The notes beneath the pieces were generated by a model. The model had not been told where the DNA came from and ran no database searches. It saw only the letters and a program-made list of their open reading frames with translations. Below are positions 41,030 through 50,111 of a DNA stretch of 64,000 bases, piece by piece (position 1 is the stretch's first letter; every line of letters starts with the position of its first letter). Both the position numbers and the translations under genes were made by a program. Origin of the DNA: Streptomyces ficellus (GTDB lineage Bacteria > Actinomycetota > Actinomycetes > Streptomycetales > Streptomycetaceae); assembly GCF_009739905.1 (NCBI RefSeq), contig NZ_CP034279.1, forward strand, positions 3,410,001 through 3,474,000, read 5' to 3'.

Positions 41030-42325
41030 TCAGTGGCGCTTCTGGGAGAGCTGGAACACGTCCGCGGCGAGGCGGGTGGCGGCCTGCCGGGTGGGGTGGG
41101 CGAGCAGCTCGGTACGGATCGGGCCGCCGGCCGCCAGGTGCCGGTCGTACGGCAGCACCTGGACGCTCGCCCCGGTCGCGGCGAGCGTGCGGACGGCCCC
41201 GTCGAGGTCCAGCCCGGTGTGCGGCACGGTCTCGGTGACCACGACGACGGTCCCGGCGATGACGTGGCGGGGCAGGCCCTGCATCCACTGGAGCACCGCG
41301 TGGGTGCTGGCGACGCCCTCCAGCGTGGCGGGCGTGGTCAGGACACGGGCCTGGGCGGCGGACAGCGCGACCCGGGCGACCTCGGCGGGCAGGGTCTCGC
41401 AGTCGACGACGGTCACGCCGAAGTAGCGGCGCAGCGCCACCATGACCCGCTCGTACGCCTTGGTGTCGAGCATGGCGCCGATGCGGCCCTGACTGCCGGG
41501 CAGCAGCCAGGCGTTGTCGGGGAGCTGGACGAGGTAGCCGGTGACGTCGAGCAGCGACATCTGCGGTTCGACGATCCCGGCGACGTCGCCGGTGGTCCAC
41601 CGCAGCGACTCGGCGCCCAGCCGCAGCGGCAGCGACCCGAGCGCCGGGTCGGCCTCCACGAGCAGGACCGGGTCCTGCCGGTAGTGCGCGTACGTGAGGC
41701 CCAGGAGCGCGGCGACGGTGGACTTGCCGGCGCCGCCGCGGATGGACGTGACGGCGATCTGCCGCCCGGTGGTCACCGGCTGCTGGAGCGCCTGTGCGGT
41801 GCGGGTGGTCTCGGCGACCTCGCGCGCGGCGGAGGACGAGAGGGTACGGCGCAGGGCGCGGGCGGCGCGGGCCGCGAACGGCTCGCCCCGGCGCGGCTTG
41901 CGCCCGGCGGCGGCGAGCTGCTTGTCGACGACGGGCCGCGAGTCGGGCGCCGCGGGCCGGCCGGCGGCGCGCCGGTACGCGGACGGGGCCTGCGGGGGCT
42001 GCGTCTGCTGGGGCTGCGTCTGCTGGGGCTGCGGGGCGTGGGGCTGCTGGGGCTGTGGCTGTTGGGGCTGGGCGGGCACGTGGGGCGCGGTGGGAGAGCC
42101 CCCGCCGGGCACCGGCTGCGGCGCGGCGGCCGGAGCCGGGCTGCCCGCGCCGGACCCACCGGCCCCGGACGTACCGGGCCCGGACGTACCGGGCGCCGCG
42201 GTGGGCGGAGCCGACGGCGGGGGCGCCTCGGCCTGGCCCGCTTCGGGGGCGGCCGGGGACGGCCGGGACGCGCCGGCGCGCAGGTCGCGCAGGACGTCGC
42301 CCTGCCAGTTGTCTCCGTTCGGCAT
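41030..42325 (-). CDS. MinD/ParA-like ATPase of the type VII locus (EspI-like)
   Basis: The 431-aa protein from ATG 42325 has a disordered first ~115 residues rich in P and Q (PQQTQPQQTQPPQ), then a basic helical linker, then a ParA/MinD domain with deviant Walker A TSIRGGAGKSTVAAL (about residue 193) and VVDCETLP. EspI-type ATPases modulate ESX secretion with ATP level in mycobacteria; the comparison is by domain order. It ends 14 nt before eccC. Confidence 0.85.
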   Translation of the reverse strand: MPNGDNWQGDVLRDLRAGASRPSPAAPEAGQAEAPPPSAPPTAAPGTSGPGTSGAGGSGAGSPAPAAAPQPVPGGGSPTAPHVPAQPQQPQPQQPHAPQPQQTQPQQTQPPQAPSAYRRAAGRPAAPDSRPVVDKQLAAAGRKPRRGEPFAARAARALRRTLSSSAAREVAETTRTAQALQQPVTTGRQIAVTSIRGGAGKSTVAALLGLTYAHYRQDPVLLVEADPALGSLPLRLGAESLRWTTGDVAGIVEPQMSLLDVTGYLVQLPDNAWLLPGSQGRIGAMLDTKAYERVMVALRRYFGVTVVDCETLPAEVARVALSAAQARVLTTPATLEGVASTHAVLQWMQGLPRHVIAGTVVVVTETVPHTGLDLDGAVRTLAATGASVQVLPYDRHLAAGGPIRTELLAHPTRQAATRLAADVFQLSQKRH

Positions 42326-42365
42326 GTCTGCCCTTCTTCTCCCGCCCTGCCGCAGAACCCGGAAC

Positions 42366-43718
42366 TCAGAACTTGTTGAGCAGTTGCCCGTAGACGCCGA
42401 ACACCCCGACGGCCAGCGGGAACAGCGCCACCATGCCGATCGACTCGACCAGGTCGGCCGTGCGCCCCAGCCGTACCCGGACGTGCTCCGGCGGCTGGAC
42501 CGCCAGGGCCACCAGCGGCAGTACCGCCGCCGCGCACAGCACCGTCAGCGGCCCGGCGCCGTCGGCGTGGTCCATCCACAGCATCACGAGCCGTACGACG
42601 AGGAGCGCCGCGGCGGTGAACAGCGCCACGACCTCCGCGACCAGGGGGAAGGCCCGCGCGCGGGACAGCAGGACGGCGGCGACGACCGACGGCAGGACGA
42701 CCGTCCAGACGCTCGGCCGGTCCGCGAGGGTGAGCAGCCACCCGCCGGCGGCCGCCGACACCGCGGTGACGATCGTCGCGAGGGCCAGGCCCCGGTGCGT
42801 GGCGGCGAGGGCGTTGCCCACCTGGTGGCGGCTGACGGAGGCGCCGCCCGAGCGGCGGTCGTCGAGCGCGGTGAGGCCCGACGCCATCAGGGCGAGCCGG
42901 GGCAGCAGGCCGAGGAGCACCACGGAGAAGACCGCCATGACGGCACCGAGCCGGGCCGGGTCCCCCTGGAGCGCGGCGACCGCCTCCCAGACGAGGGTGA
43001 GCCCGGCGGTGGCCCCGGCGCCGACGAGCCCGCCGCGGCCGAGCGGGGAGAAGTGGCCGAGCATCGCCAGCGTCACGACGAGGGAGCCGGCGACGGCGGC
43101 CAGGCGCGCGGCGCCGGACCAGTCGTGCGCGTCGGCGGCGGTCCAGGCGCCGAGCACGCCCAGCCCGCCGGAGGCGAGGAGGAGCGCGGTCGCCAGCCCA
43201 CGGTTGCCCCGTCCGACCCGGGCGACGAGCGCGCCGGCGGCGAGGAGGACGAGGGTGACGGCGGCGAGGGCGACGGCCAGGGCGTCGAGCGCGTACTCGC
43301 GGCGGGCGAGCAGGGCGGTGAGGACCGCGAAGGCGACCGTCGCGACGCCCGCGCCGGCCCTGCGGGCGCGGGGGCGCCAGCGCCAGGCCTGGAGGTCGAG
43401 GTCGTCGGCCACCTGGTCGGTGACGTCGTGCACGACGGGTGCGGGCGGCGCGGAGTGCGCCCGGACAAGCCGGAGGACGGCACCGTCGGCGATCCCGGCC
43501 GACGCGAGCGTGCTGTCGTGGGGGAGCGCGGAGCCGTCCGACGTGATCAGCTGCCGGGTCATGGGCCGGGACGCGGCCCGGTCGTCCAGCAACTGGAGGA
43601 TGTCCGGCAGCAGTTGACCGATCGGCGTGTCGGAGGGCAGGACGATGTCGGCCCGGCGCCGCTCGCCGACCAGGGTCACCCGGCTCAGTTGCGCCCGGGA
43701 AGTCGTTGCTGTGCTCAC
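42366..43718 (-). CDS. eccD: Type VII secretion membrane channel protein EccD
   Basis: The 450-aa protein starts at GTG 43718 (or GTG 43721). Residues 10-90 form a ubiquitin-like YukD domain (ADIVLPSDTPIGQLLPDILQ), followed by about 11 hydrophobic segments (VATVAFAVLTALLA onward). EccD forms the membrane core of the ESX channel together with EccB, EccC and EccE. The downstream MinD-like gene is 40 nt away. EccB, EccE and a mycosin protease are not seen in this window. Confidence 0.9.
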   Translation of the reverse strand: MSTATTSRAQLSRVTLVGERRRADIVLPSDTPIGQLLPDILQLLDDRAASRPMTRQLITSDGSALPHDSTLASAGIADGAVLRLVRAHSAPPAPVVHDVTDQVADDLDLQAWRWRPRARRAGAGVATVAFAVLTALLARREYALDALAVALAAVTLVLLAAGALVARVGRGNRGLATALLLASGGLGVLGAWTAADAHDWSGAARLAAVAGSLVVTLAMLGHFSPLGRGGLVGAGATAGLTLVWEAVAALQGDPARLGAVMAVFSVVLLGLLPRLALMASGLTALDDRRSGGASVSRHQVGNALAATHRGLALATIVTAVSAAAGGWLLTLADRPSVWTVVLPSVVAAVLLSRARAFPLVAEVVALFTAAALLVVRLVMLWMDHADGAGPLTVLCAAAVLPLVALAVQPPEHVRVRLGRTADLVESIGMVALFPLAVGVFGVYGQLLNKF

Positions 43719-43832
43719 CACTTACCGGAACCTATCACCGCGGCGACGGGCACATTCGGGTCAATTCCACCGGTCTCGACCGTCTGCATGGCCTGCGCTC
43801 CCCCATTCCCCTCGCGATTCCCCTCGCGGCAG

Positions 43833-44099
43833 TCACTTCTCCGATTTCGCCGGCTGCTCGTACCGCTGTTCCTGCTTGCGCTGCTCGGCCTTCTGCTCGG
43901 CCAGGGTGTGCTGGAGGAAGGACCACCCGACGCACCCCGCGCACAGGACGGCCGCGATCGCGATGCCCGCGAACACCTTGCCGAGCCGCTCGTCCGCCGT
44001 GCGGCGCGCCCGCTGGGCACCGAACAGCAGCGCGTCGCGCATTCTGCGCCGGCGTACCGCCACCGACTCCAGGAGCTGGCTGTCGTAGTCCCGTGCCAT
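43833..44099 (-). CDS. Small single-pass membrane protein of the type VII operon
   Basis: The 88-aa product from ATG 44099 is basic and helical at the start (MARDYDSQLLESVAVRRRRM), has one membrane segment (VFAGIAIAAVLCAGCVGWSF), and ends in a charged Gln/Glu/Lys tail. It stands at the head of the operon, 111 nt before eccD. A small accessory subunit is likely. No family is recognised. Confidence 0.65.
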   Translation of the reverse strand: MARDYDSQLLESVAVRRRRMRDALLFGAQRARRTADERLGKVFAGIAIAAVLCAGCVGWSFLQHTLAEQKAEQRKQEQRYEQPAKSEK

Positions 44100-44262
44100 G
44101 CGTCGTCCGTCCCCCTTGCTTTGCCTCCGCAACATAAGGCATCGGCGAGCGGACCGTACACCCCGGGGCGGCCCGGCGCGGGCTGCGGTGGCGCCGGTCG
44201 GCGAGCGGGCACAGGCTGGACAGCGAGAACGACCGTACGGACCCGCTCAGAGGGCAGAACGC

Positions 44263-44619
44263 ATGATCCAGTCAGCTGATATCCGCGAGTGGCGCAACCA
44301 CGATGTCGTCGACCCCAAGGGCCACAAGATCGGGGTGCTGGAGGCCATCTACGTGGACACCGCCACCGACGAACCGGCCGTGGCCACCGTCCGGACCGGG
44401 CTGCCGACCCGGCAGCGGCTGGTGTTCGTCCCGCTCGACGAGGCGGTCGTCGGGCCGGACTACCTGAAGGTGTCCCACCCGAAGGGCGAGGTCCGCAAGG
44501 CCCCGTCCATCGGCACGGACGACGTCCTGCCGGCCGAGGACGAGGCCGCCATCTTCCAGCACTACGGCATGGCGTACGAGCCCGGGGCCCACGGGGAGCG
44601 GAAGCTCGCCCGCCGCTGA
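44263..44619 (+). CDS. PRC-barrel domain protein
   Basis: The 118-aa protein from ATG 44263 starts MIQSADIREWRNHDVVDPKG and shows the small beta-barrel pattern of PRC domains (GHKIGVLEAIYVDTATDEPA, RLVFVPLDEAVVGPDYLKV). PRC barrels mediate RNA or protein contacts and are common stress proteins in Streptomyces. It is divergent from the type VII operon and followed, after a short repeat, by a small membrane protein gene. Confidence 0.85.
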   Translation: MIQSADIREWRNHDVVDPKGHKIGVLEAIYVDTATDEPAVATVRTGLPTRQRLVFVPLDEAVVGPDYLKVSHPKGEVRKAPSIGTDDVLPAEDEAAIFQHYGMAYEPGAHGERKLARR

Positions 44620-44673
44620 CCCGTACGCACGCACGAGCCCGTACGCAGTCACGAGCCCGTACGCACTCACGAG
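44620..44673 (+). repeat. Three 18-bp tandem repeats
   Basis: The unit CCCGTACGCACGCACGAG occurs three times in exact 18-bp phase, with only the middle CG/GT/CT varying. The array starts at the last base of the PRC-barrel gene's region and runs into the GAGGAGGTG ribosome site of the next gene. Slippage expansion is the likely origin; a leader role is possible. Confidence 0.7.
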
Positions 44674-44685
44674 GAGGTGCCTTCC

Positions 44686-44856
44686 ATGGCGCTGTTCCTG
44701 TTCCTGATCATCGTCGCCATCGTCCTCGGGCTCATCGGCGTGGTCGTCGAGGGCCTGTTCTACCTGCTGGTCATCGGCATCGTGGTGCTGGTGCTCGACC
44801 TCCTGCTGGTCGGCTTCCTGCGCAACCGGCGCGCCCGCAACCGCCCGCTGCGGTAG
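44686..44856 (+). CDS. Small hydrophobic membrane protein
   Basis: The 56-aa product from ATG 44686 has GAGGAGGTG 7 nt upstream. Nearly all of residues 1-42 are hydrophobic (MALFLFLIIVAIVLGLIGVV and FYLLVIGIVVLVLDLLLVGF), giving two close membrane helices, then a basic tail (RNRRARNRPLR). Small hydrophobic proteins of this form are common in Streptomyces, of unknown function. It probably shares a transcript with the PRC-barrel gene. Confidence 0.7.
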   Translation: MALFLFLIIVAIVLGLIGVVVEGLFYLLVIGIVVLVLDLLLVGFLRNRRARNRPLR

Positions 44857-44886
44857 CCGCGCGTCACCCGGAAGACCCAGCGCGGC

Positions 44887-44929
44887 CGCCCTTCGCCCCG
44901 GACACCGTGGTGGTCCGGGGCGAAGGGCG
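44887..44929. terminator. Strong bidirectional terminator hairpin
   Basis: Perfect 17-bp arms (44887-44903 and 44913-44929) with a 9-nt loop lie between the small membrane protein gene and the convergent P450 gene, so the hairpin can end both transcripts. Confidence 0.85.
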
Positions 44930-44960
44930 TGGACGCGGGGGCCGGCCGCGCCCGGCGGCG

Positions 44961-46160
44961 TCACCCCGTCGGGCCCCAGGTGACGGGCAGGCTCCGCACG
45001 CCGTAGATGCCCATCGCGCCCCGCAGCGGCACGTCCTCGGGCGGTACGGCCAGGCGCAGCGTGGGGAACCGGGTGAACAGAGCGGGGAAGGCCACCCGCA
45101 TCTCGACCCGGGCCAGTTGCTGGCCCAGGCACTGGTGGATGCCGTGCCCGAAGGCCAGGTGCCCGGTGGCCCTGCGGCGCAGGTCGAGGGAGTCGGGGTC
45201 GTCGAAGCGGGCGGGGTCGCGGTTGGCCGCCTGGACGGAGAGGGTGACCGACTCGCCGGCCCGGATCAGCCGCCCGTCCATCTCGACGTCCTCCAGCGCC
45301 GTCCGTATCCCGGTGTGCACGATGCTGAGGTGGCGCAGCAGCTCCTCGACCGCCTGGTCCGCGAGGCCGGGGTCGGCGCGCAGGGCCGCGGCCTGCTCGG
45401 GGTGGCTCAGCAGGGCGAAGGTGCCCAGCCCGAGCATGTTGGCGGTGGTGTCGAGCCCGGCGGCCAGCAGGAAACTGCCGACGCCGGCGAGTTCGGCGTC
45501 CGTCAGGTCGCTGCCCGTCAGGTCGCTGAGCACGTCGTCCGTCGGGTGCGCCCGCTTAGCGAGGGCCAGTTCGTGGACGAACTCGCCGAGCCCCGTCATG
45601 GCGGCGACCTGCTCGTCGAGGGAGGAGCCCGGGTCGCTGATCGCCGCCGCCCGCCGCTTGAAGACCTCGCGGTCGGCCTCCGGCACGCCCAGGAGCTCGC
45701 AGATCATCAGCGCCGGGACGGGGTGGGCGTACGCCTCGACGAGGTCGACGGCGGGTCCGTTCCGCTCCATGGCGTCCAGGTGCTGGGCGGTGATCTCCTC
45801 GACGCGGGAGGTCAGTTGCCGCATCCGGCGCACCGTGAACTTGCCGGCGAGCAGCCGCCGGTAGCGGGTGTGCTCGGGTGCGTCCATCGCGGTCATGTCG
45901 CCGACCGTGCCGGGCGGCAACGGGCCTTCGGGGCCGCCGGGGATGGGGAAGTGCATCAGCTCCTGCCGCGAGCTGAAGCGGGGGTCGGCCGCGATCGCGC
46001 GGACGGTGGCGTAGCCGGTGGCCAGCCAGCCGAGGTGGCCGTCGGGGTAGCGCAGCCGGGTGAGCGGCTCCCGCTCGCGTAGCGGCGCCAGTCCGGCGGG
46101 CGGGTCGAAGGGGCAGCCCTCGGGCCGCTCGTACGGTAAGGCGGTGACGTGCTGGTCCAT
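44961..46160 (-). CDS. Cytochrome P450
   Basis: The 399-aa protein from ATG 46160 ([20 protein letters not shown]) shows the I-helix AGLDTT (about residue 236), K-helix EELLR, and heme loop [17 protein letters not shown] with the Cys ligand near residue 348. It is a soluble class I bacterial P450. It lies 44 nt downstream of a DrrB-type permease gene and may be in that transcript, an unusual pairing. No ferredoxin gene is seen nearby; the substrate is unknown. Confidence 0.92.
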   Translation of the reverse strand: MDQHVTALPYERPEGCPFDPPAGLAPLREREPLTRLRYPDGHLGWLATGYATVRAIAADPRFSSRQELMHFPIPGGPEGPLPPGTVGDMTAMDAPEHTRYRRLLAGKFTVRRMRQLTSRVEEITAQHLDAMERNGPAVDLVEAYAHPVPALMICELLGVPEADREVFKRRAAAISDPGSSLDEQVAAMTGLGEFVHELALAKRAHPTDDVLSDLTGSDLTDAELAGVGSFLLAAGLDTTANMLGLGTFALLSHPEQAAALRADPGLADQAVEELLRHLSIVHTGIRTALEDVEMDGRLIRAGESVTLSVQAANRDPARFDDPDSLDLRRRATGHLAFGHGIHQCLGQQLARVEMRVAFPALFTRFPTLRLAVPPEDVPLRGAMGIYGVRSLPVTWGPTG

Positions 46161-46204
46161 GGTGATGCCTCCTGGGTGGGGGGGTGGGTGCGTACGGGTC
46201 CGGG

Positions 46205-47002
46205 TCAGCGGGTGGCGCCGCGGTTGAACACGGAGCGGGCCCACAGGTAGCCGACGAGGCTGAGCCCGGCGCACCAGGCGAGCGCGAGGAGCCCGTCGCC
46301 GCCGATCTCCGTGCCCATCAGCAGCCCGCGGAGGGTCTCGATGACCGGGGTGAAGGGCTGGTACTCGGCGAACCAGCGCAGCCCGGTGGGCATGGAGTCG
46401 GTCGGGACGATCGCGCTGCCGAGGAAGGGCAGGAACGTCATCGGCATGGGGATGTTGCTGGCGGTCTCCACGTTCTTGGCCACCAGTCCGATGCCCGCGG
46501 ACAGCCACGTCAGCGCCAGGGTCAGCAGGGTGAGCAGGCCGGCGGCCGCGAGCCACTCGACCGCCGTGGCGTTCGGCCGGAAGCCCACGAGCAGGGCCAC
46601 CGCGACGACGAGGGTGATGCTCAGCATCGTCTGGATCACGCTGCCGGCGACATGGCCGGTCAGGAAGGCCGCGCGGGAGATCGCCATCGTCCGGAACCGG
46701 TTGACGATGCCTTCGGTCATGTCGACGGAGACGGCCACGGCCGTGCCGAGCGCTCCGGACGTCGCCGCCATCAGGATGATGCCGGGCGCCAGGTAGTCGA
46801 TGTAGTCGACGCTTCCGGCGCCGGCCGCCGCCGGGCCGATCCCGGTGCCCAGCGCCCCGCCGAAGACGTAGGTGAAGAGCAGGAGCATCAGCACCGGCAT
46901 CGCGACGACGGAGATGGTCAGGGACGGGTAGCGCAGCGCGTGCTTCAGGTTGCGCCGCAGCATCGTCCTGGAGTCGCGTGCGGCGTAGGAGAGGGTGGTC
47001 AT
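46205..47002 (-). CDS. DrrB-type ABC-2 permease
   Basis: The 265-aa protein from ATG 47002 has six hydrophobic segments ([20 protein letters not shown] first) and the ABC-2 family signature region (GVFNRG-like end, [20 protein letters not shown]). It pairs with the upstream ATPase, whose stop overlaps its ATG by 4 nt. Such DrrAB exporters remove lipophilic compounds such as anthracyclines. The actual substrate here is not known. Confidence 0.9.
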   Translation of the reverse strand: MTTLSYAARDSRTMLRRNLKHALRYPSLTISVVAMPVLMLLLFTYVFGGALGTGIGPAAAGAGSVDYIDYLAPGIILMAATSGALGTAVAVSVDMTEGIVNRFRTMAISRAAFLTGHVAGSVIQTMLSITLVVAVALLVGFRPNATAVEWLAAAGLLTLLTLALTWLSAGIGLVAKNVETASNIPMPMTFLPFLGSAIVPTDSMPTGLRWFAEYQPFTPVIETLRGLLMGTEIGGDGLLALAWCAGLSLVGYLWARSVFNRGATR

Positions 47003-48033
47003 CGGGTGCTCCCGGTGAGGGTGAGGAAGACGTCGTCGAGGTCGGGGGTGTGGACGGAGAGCGACTCGGCCTCGACCGACGCCGCGTCCAGGGCGTCGAG
47101 GACGGCCCGGAGGGTCGGTACGCGGCCGTCGCCGGGGACGTCGAGGGTGAGCGCCTCGGTGTCGCGTGTGCCGGTGCCGAAGAGCGCGGCGGCCGCCTCG
47201 AGCCGGTCCTCGTCGGCGAACTGGAGACGGATGTGGCCGCCGGGGATGCGGCGCTTCAGCTCCTCCGCGGTGCCCTGGGCGACGATGTGGCCCCGGTCCA
47301 GGACGGCGATCCGGTCGGCGAGCTGGTCGGCCTCCTCCAGGTACTGCGTCGTCAGGAAGATGGTGACCCCCTCGTCGACGACGAGGCTGCGGATGATCTC
47401 CCACATGGTGCGGCGGCTGCGCGGGTCGAGGCCGGTGGTGGGCTCGTCGAGGAAGATGACGCGCGGGTCGCCGACCAGGGTCATGGCGAGGTCGAGCTTG
47501 CGCCGCATGCCGCCCGAGAAGGTGACGACGGGCTTGGTGGCGGCCTCGGTCAGCTCGAACCGGCTCAGCAGGTCGGCGGCGCGGCGCCGTCCCTCGCGGC
47601 GGGACAGGTGGTGCAGGTCCGCCATGAGGTGCAGGTTCTCCTCGGCGGTGAGCAGGTTGTCGACCGCCGAGAACTGCCCGGTCACGCCGATCGTCCGGCG
47701 TACGGCGTCCGCCTCGTCCACCAGGTCGTGACCCGCGAGCCGGGCCTGGCCGGCGTCGGCGGGGATCAGCGTGGAGAGGATCTGCACGGTGGTGGTCTTG
47801 CCCGCGCCGTTGGGTCCGAGGAGCGCGAAGACCGAGCCCTCGGGGATGTGCAGGTCGATGCCGTCGAGGACCACTTTGTCGCCGTACGACTTGGCCAGCC
47901 CGGTGGCGGTGATCGCGGCGCGGGGGCCGGGCGTGCCGGGCGCGGAGGCCGCCCGGGGGACGGACGCGGACGGGGACGGGGGCCGGGTGGCGGACGGGGG
48001 CCGGGTGGCGGACGGGGGCGTGGGCCTGGTCAT
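46999..48033 (-). CDS. DrrA-type ABC transporter ATPase
   Basis: The 344-aa protein from ATG 48033 has an N-terminal Pro/Ser/Arg repeat tail of about 38 residues ([17 protein letters not shown]), then a full nucleotide-binding domain: Walker [10 protein letters not shown] (about residue 75), signature [10 protein letters not shown], Walker [13 protein letters not shown], and a DrrA-type C-terminal extension. It couples to the overlapping permease gene. The unusual tandem SATRPP tail suggests slippage; a start nearer the domain would also be functional. Confidence 0.93.
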   Translation of the reverse strand: MTRPTPPSATRPPSATRPPSPSASVPRAASAPGTPGPRAAITATGLAKSYGDKVVLDGIDLHIPEGSVFALLGPNGAGKTTTVQILSTLIPADAGQARLAGHDLVDEADAVRRTIGVTGQFSAVDNLLTAEENLHLMADLHHLSRREGRRRAADLLSRFELTEAATKPVVTFSGGMRRKLDLAMTLVGDPRVIFLDEPTTGLDPRSRRTMWEIIRSLVVDEGVTIFLTTQYLEEADQLADRIAVLDRGHIVAQGTAEELKRRIPGGHIRLQFADEDRLEAAAALFGTGTRDTEALTLDVPGDGRVPTLRAVLDALDAASVEAESLSVHTPDLDDVFLTLTGSTR

Positions 48034-48128
48034 GGGCGGTCCTGTCTCGGGTGGGAGCGGGCGCGGACGGGGTACGGAGGGGCTACGGGGATACGGAGCG
48101 GCTGACGGGGACGGGTGGGCGGGCGGGC

Positions 48129-48965
48129 TCAGGGGCGGCGGATCACGATGTCGCCGGCCGAGGTGCGGGCGCGGACCCGCACGGTCTCCGGCGTCCGTCC
48201 GGTGCCCTCCGGCCCGCCGACGCCGTCGCGGATCCTCCCGGCGCGGGTGCTGACGTCGAGCACGGCGGCGGCGGGCTCGCGGACGCCGACCTCCAGGGCG
48301 CCGGCGGCGGCTTCGAGGACGACCCGGCCGCGTGCCACGTCGCCGATCCGGATGCCGCCGTACCCGGACCTGGCGTCGACCCCGGCGTGGGCCACCCCCA
48401 CGGTGATGCGGCCGTTGGAGGAGTCGGCCCGTACGTCGCCGCCCGCCTCGCCCAGCACGGTCTCGCCGTTGGCGTTCCGGAGGGTCACCGTGCCCGTGAC
48501 CTCGCCGATGTCGACCCGGCCCGCACCGGTGACGTCGGCGTCCCCGCTCGCGCGGTCGACGCGGATGTCGCCGAAGCCGGTCCTGAGCGTCACGGCCGCG
48601 GCCTCCTCGATCCGGATGTCACCGAAGGAGGTCGTGAGCCGGCAGTCCCCGAGGCGCCCTTCGGCGTGGAAGTCGGCCATGGGCCAGGTGCCCGTCACGT
48701 CGGAGCCGGCCGGCAGGTGGACGGTCACGTCGACCGATCCGGCCTTGCCGAACGGGGAGCGCTTCCTGGGCCCCCTGATCCGCAGGGCGCCGTCGGCGCA
48801 GGTGACCTCGGTCCGTTCCGCGGCCCGTACGTCGGCTTCCTCGGCGCTGTCGGACGGCAGCACCCGCACGACGGTGTCCGTGCGCTTGCCGGCCGCGATG
48901 CGGACGGTGCCGACCTCGAACGCGATGTCGGCGGTGAGGGGCTGCGGGGTGTCGAAAGAAGGCAT
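48129..48965 (-). CDS. DUF4097-family beta-helix repeat protein
   Basis: The 278-aa protein from ATG 48965 (MPSFDTPQPLTADIAFEVGT) is built of short beta repeats with a recurring S/GxGDIRI-type pattern (TSFGDIRIEEAAAVTLRTGF, ADVTGAGRVDIGEVTGTVTL), as in the adhesin-like DUF4097 family. It has no signal peptide. In Streptomyces this gene regularly precedes a DrrAB-type ABC pair, often with a small RHH/HicB-type regulator in front; that regulator gene is missing here. The function is unknown. Confidence 0.83.
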   Translation of the reverse strand: MPSFDTPQPLTADIAFEVGTVRIAAGKRTDTVVRVLPSDSAEEADVRAAERTEVTCADGALRIRGPRKRSPFGKAGSVDVTVHLPAGSDVTGTWPMADFHAEGRLGDCRLTTSFGDIRIEEAAAVTLRTGFGDIRVDRASGDADVTGAGRVDIGEVTGTVTLRNANGETVLGEAGGDVRADSSNGRITVGVAHAGVDARSGYGGIRIGDVARGRVVLEAAAGALEVGVREPAAAVLDVSTRAGRIRDGVGGPEGTGRTPETVRVRARTSAGDIVIRRP

Positions 48966-49042
48966 GACGGTTCCGTCCTCATGGGTGTGGGTGGCTTCGG
49001 TGGAGCGGGTGCGAGCGGCCGCGCCGCGTTCGCAATGCCATA

Positions 49043-49177
49043 GTGGCACCATCATGGCGCCATCGCAAGCGCCATTGACATCTTTATGGCACCGCATGGC
49101 ATTACATAAGTGCCACTCATGCGCCGGATGGCGCCTTGTGGCGCCACCTGGCGTCACCCGGCGTCACCCGGCGCCAT
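49043..49177. promoter_or_regulatory. Array of TGGCRCCA-type operator motifs
   Basis: TGGCACCA (49044), ATGGCGCCAT (49054), AGCGCCATT (49068), TGGCACC (49087), ATGGCATTAC (49097), GTGCCAC (49110), ATGGCGCC (49128), TGGCGCCA (49139), and GGCGTCA/GGCGCCA units up to 49177 lie in the DUF4097 upstream region. TTGCGA-N17-CACTAT on the minus strand overlaps the palindromes, giving a repressible promoter. The 300-bp spacer 48966-49265 otherwise has no gene. Confidence 0.6.
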
Positions 49178-49265
49178 CACCGCCGCGGACCCGTGCCCTC
49201 CCCGGGCGGGGCGGCGTTGTCGGGGTACCGCCGATCACCCGGAACCCCCGACCGGAAGGAAGCCC

Positions 49266-49565
49266 ATGACCAGGAACCGCCGCCTGACCGCCCGTATCGC
49301 CGCCACCACGGCCGCCACCGCCACCCTCGCCCTCGGTGCCGCCGCCTCCGCGCAGGCGGCGGCCGCCGACCCGCTGAGCGGCCTCACCGGTGGCCTCCCC
49401 GTGGGCACCACGCTCCCCGCCGAACTGCCGGCCGGCCTCCCCGACGGCGCGTCCGGCCCCCTCGGCGGCGTGGCCGCGCCGCTCGGCAGCGCCGGCCGGC
49501 TCGGCGCGTCCGGTGCCACCCAGTTCGCCCAGGGTCTGGTGATGGCCCTCTCCGCGGTGCGGTGA
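49266..49565 (+). CDS. Small secreted protein
   Basis: The 99-aa product from ATG 49266, with CCGGAAGGAAG upstream, has a classic signal peptide: basic MTRNRRLTARIA, a hydrophobic Ala/Thr core, and cleavage near AQAAAA. The mature part is low complexity (GLPVGTTLPAELPAGLPDGA) with one short helix (TQFAQGLVMALSAV). The family is Streptomyces-specific and of unknown role. It is a single gene. Confidence 0.75.
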   Translation: MTRNRRLTARIAATTAATATLALGAAASAQAAAADPLSGLTGGLPVGTTLPAELPAGLPDGASGPLGGVAAPLGSAGRLGASGATQFAQGLVMALSAVR

Positions 49566-49637
49566 CGATCACGGCGTGCGGCCCGGGGCCGCGGCACGGT
49601 GCTGACGCGCCGGGCCGCGGCCCCGACGCGTCCGCCC

Positions 49638-49973
49638 TCAGCCGCCGCGCGGGGCGTACATGATGACCGCCATGCCGGCCAGGCAGACGAGCGCGCCGAG
49701 GACGTCGAAGCGGTCGGGCCGGTAGCCGTCGGCGACCATGCCCCACACGAGCGAACCGGCGACGAAGACCCCGCCGTAGGCGGCCAGGACGCGGCCGAAC
49801 TCGGCGTCGCTCTGGAAGGTGGCCACCACCCCGTACAGGCCGAGGGCGATCACTCCGGCGCCGATCCAGACCCAGCCCCGGTGCTCCCGGAGGCCCTGCC
49901 ACACCAGCCAGGCGCCTCCGATCTCGAACAGCGCGGCGACGGCGAACAGGGCGACGGATCGGGCGACGTGCAC
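49638..49973 (-). CDS. YnfA-family small membrane protein
   Basis: The 111-aa protein starts at GTG 49973, giving the normal family length; ATG 50012 would add a Pro/Glu-rich 13-residue extension. Four membrane segments are visible ([19 protein letters not shown] first). It carries the YnfA/UPF0060 signature [15 protein letters not shown] and [13 protein letters not shown]. These proteins resemble small multidrug-resistance transporters. The gene is single and next to a divergent secreted enzyme. Confidence 0.9.
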   Translation of the reverse strand: MHVARSVALFAVAALFEIGGAWLVWQGLREHRGWVWIGAGVIALGLYGVVATFQSDAEFGRVLAAYGGVFVAGSLVWGMVADGYRPDRFDVLGALVCLAGMAVIMYAPRGG

Positions 49974-50111
49974 GGCGGCGGGTCCTTCTTCCGGAGGCGG
50001 GGGCTCCAGCATCCCCGACCGTCCCCGGTTCACCGATTCCCCGCACCAGGCAACGCGACGTGCCCCCACGCCCTCTTCCGGCTCGGCAACCCGCCCCCCA
50101 CGAAGGGAAGC

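Noticed and set aside
36534..41426. Plus-strand open frame of about 1630 codons
   Set aside because: It is antisense to eccC and neighbours, has no family features and is Arg/Gly/Val/Glu-biased as expected from the opposite strand of high-GC genes.
44620..44673. 18-bp repeats as a CRISPR array
   Set aside because: Units abut with no spacers and are too short; no cas genes in the window.
46999..48033. Assignment of the DrrAB pair as a specific antibiotic resistance determinant
   Set aside because: The family is broad; no linked biosynthetic genes define a substrate.
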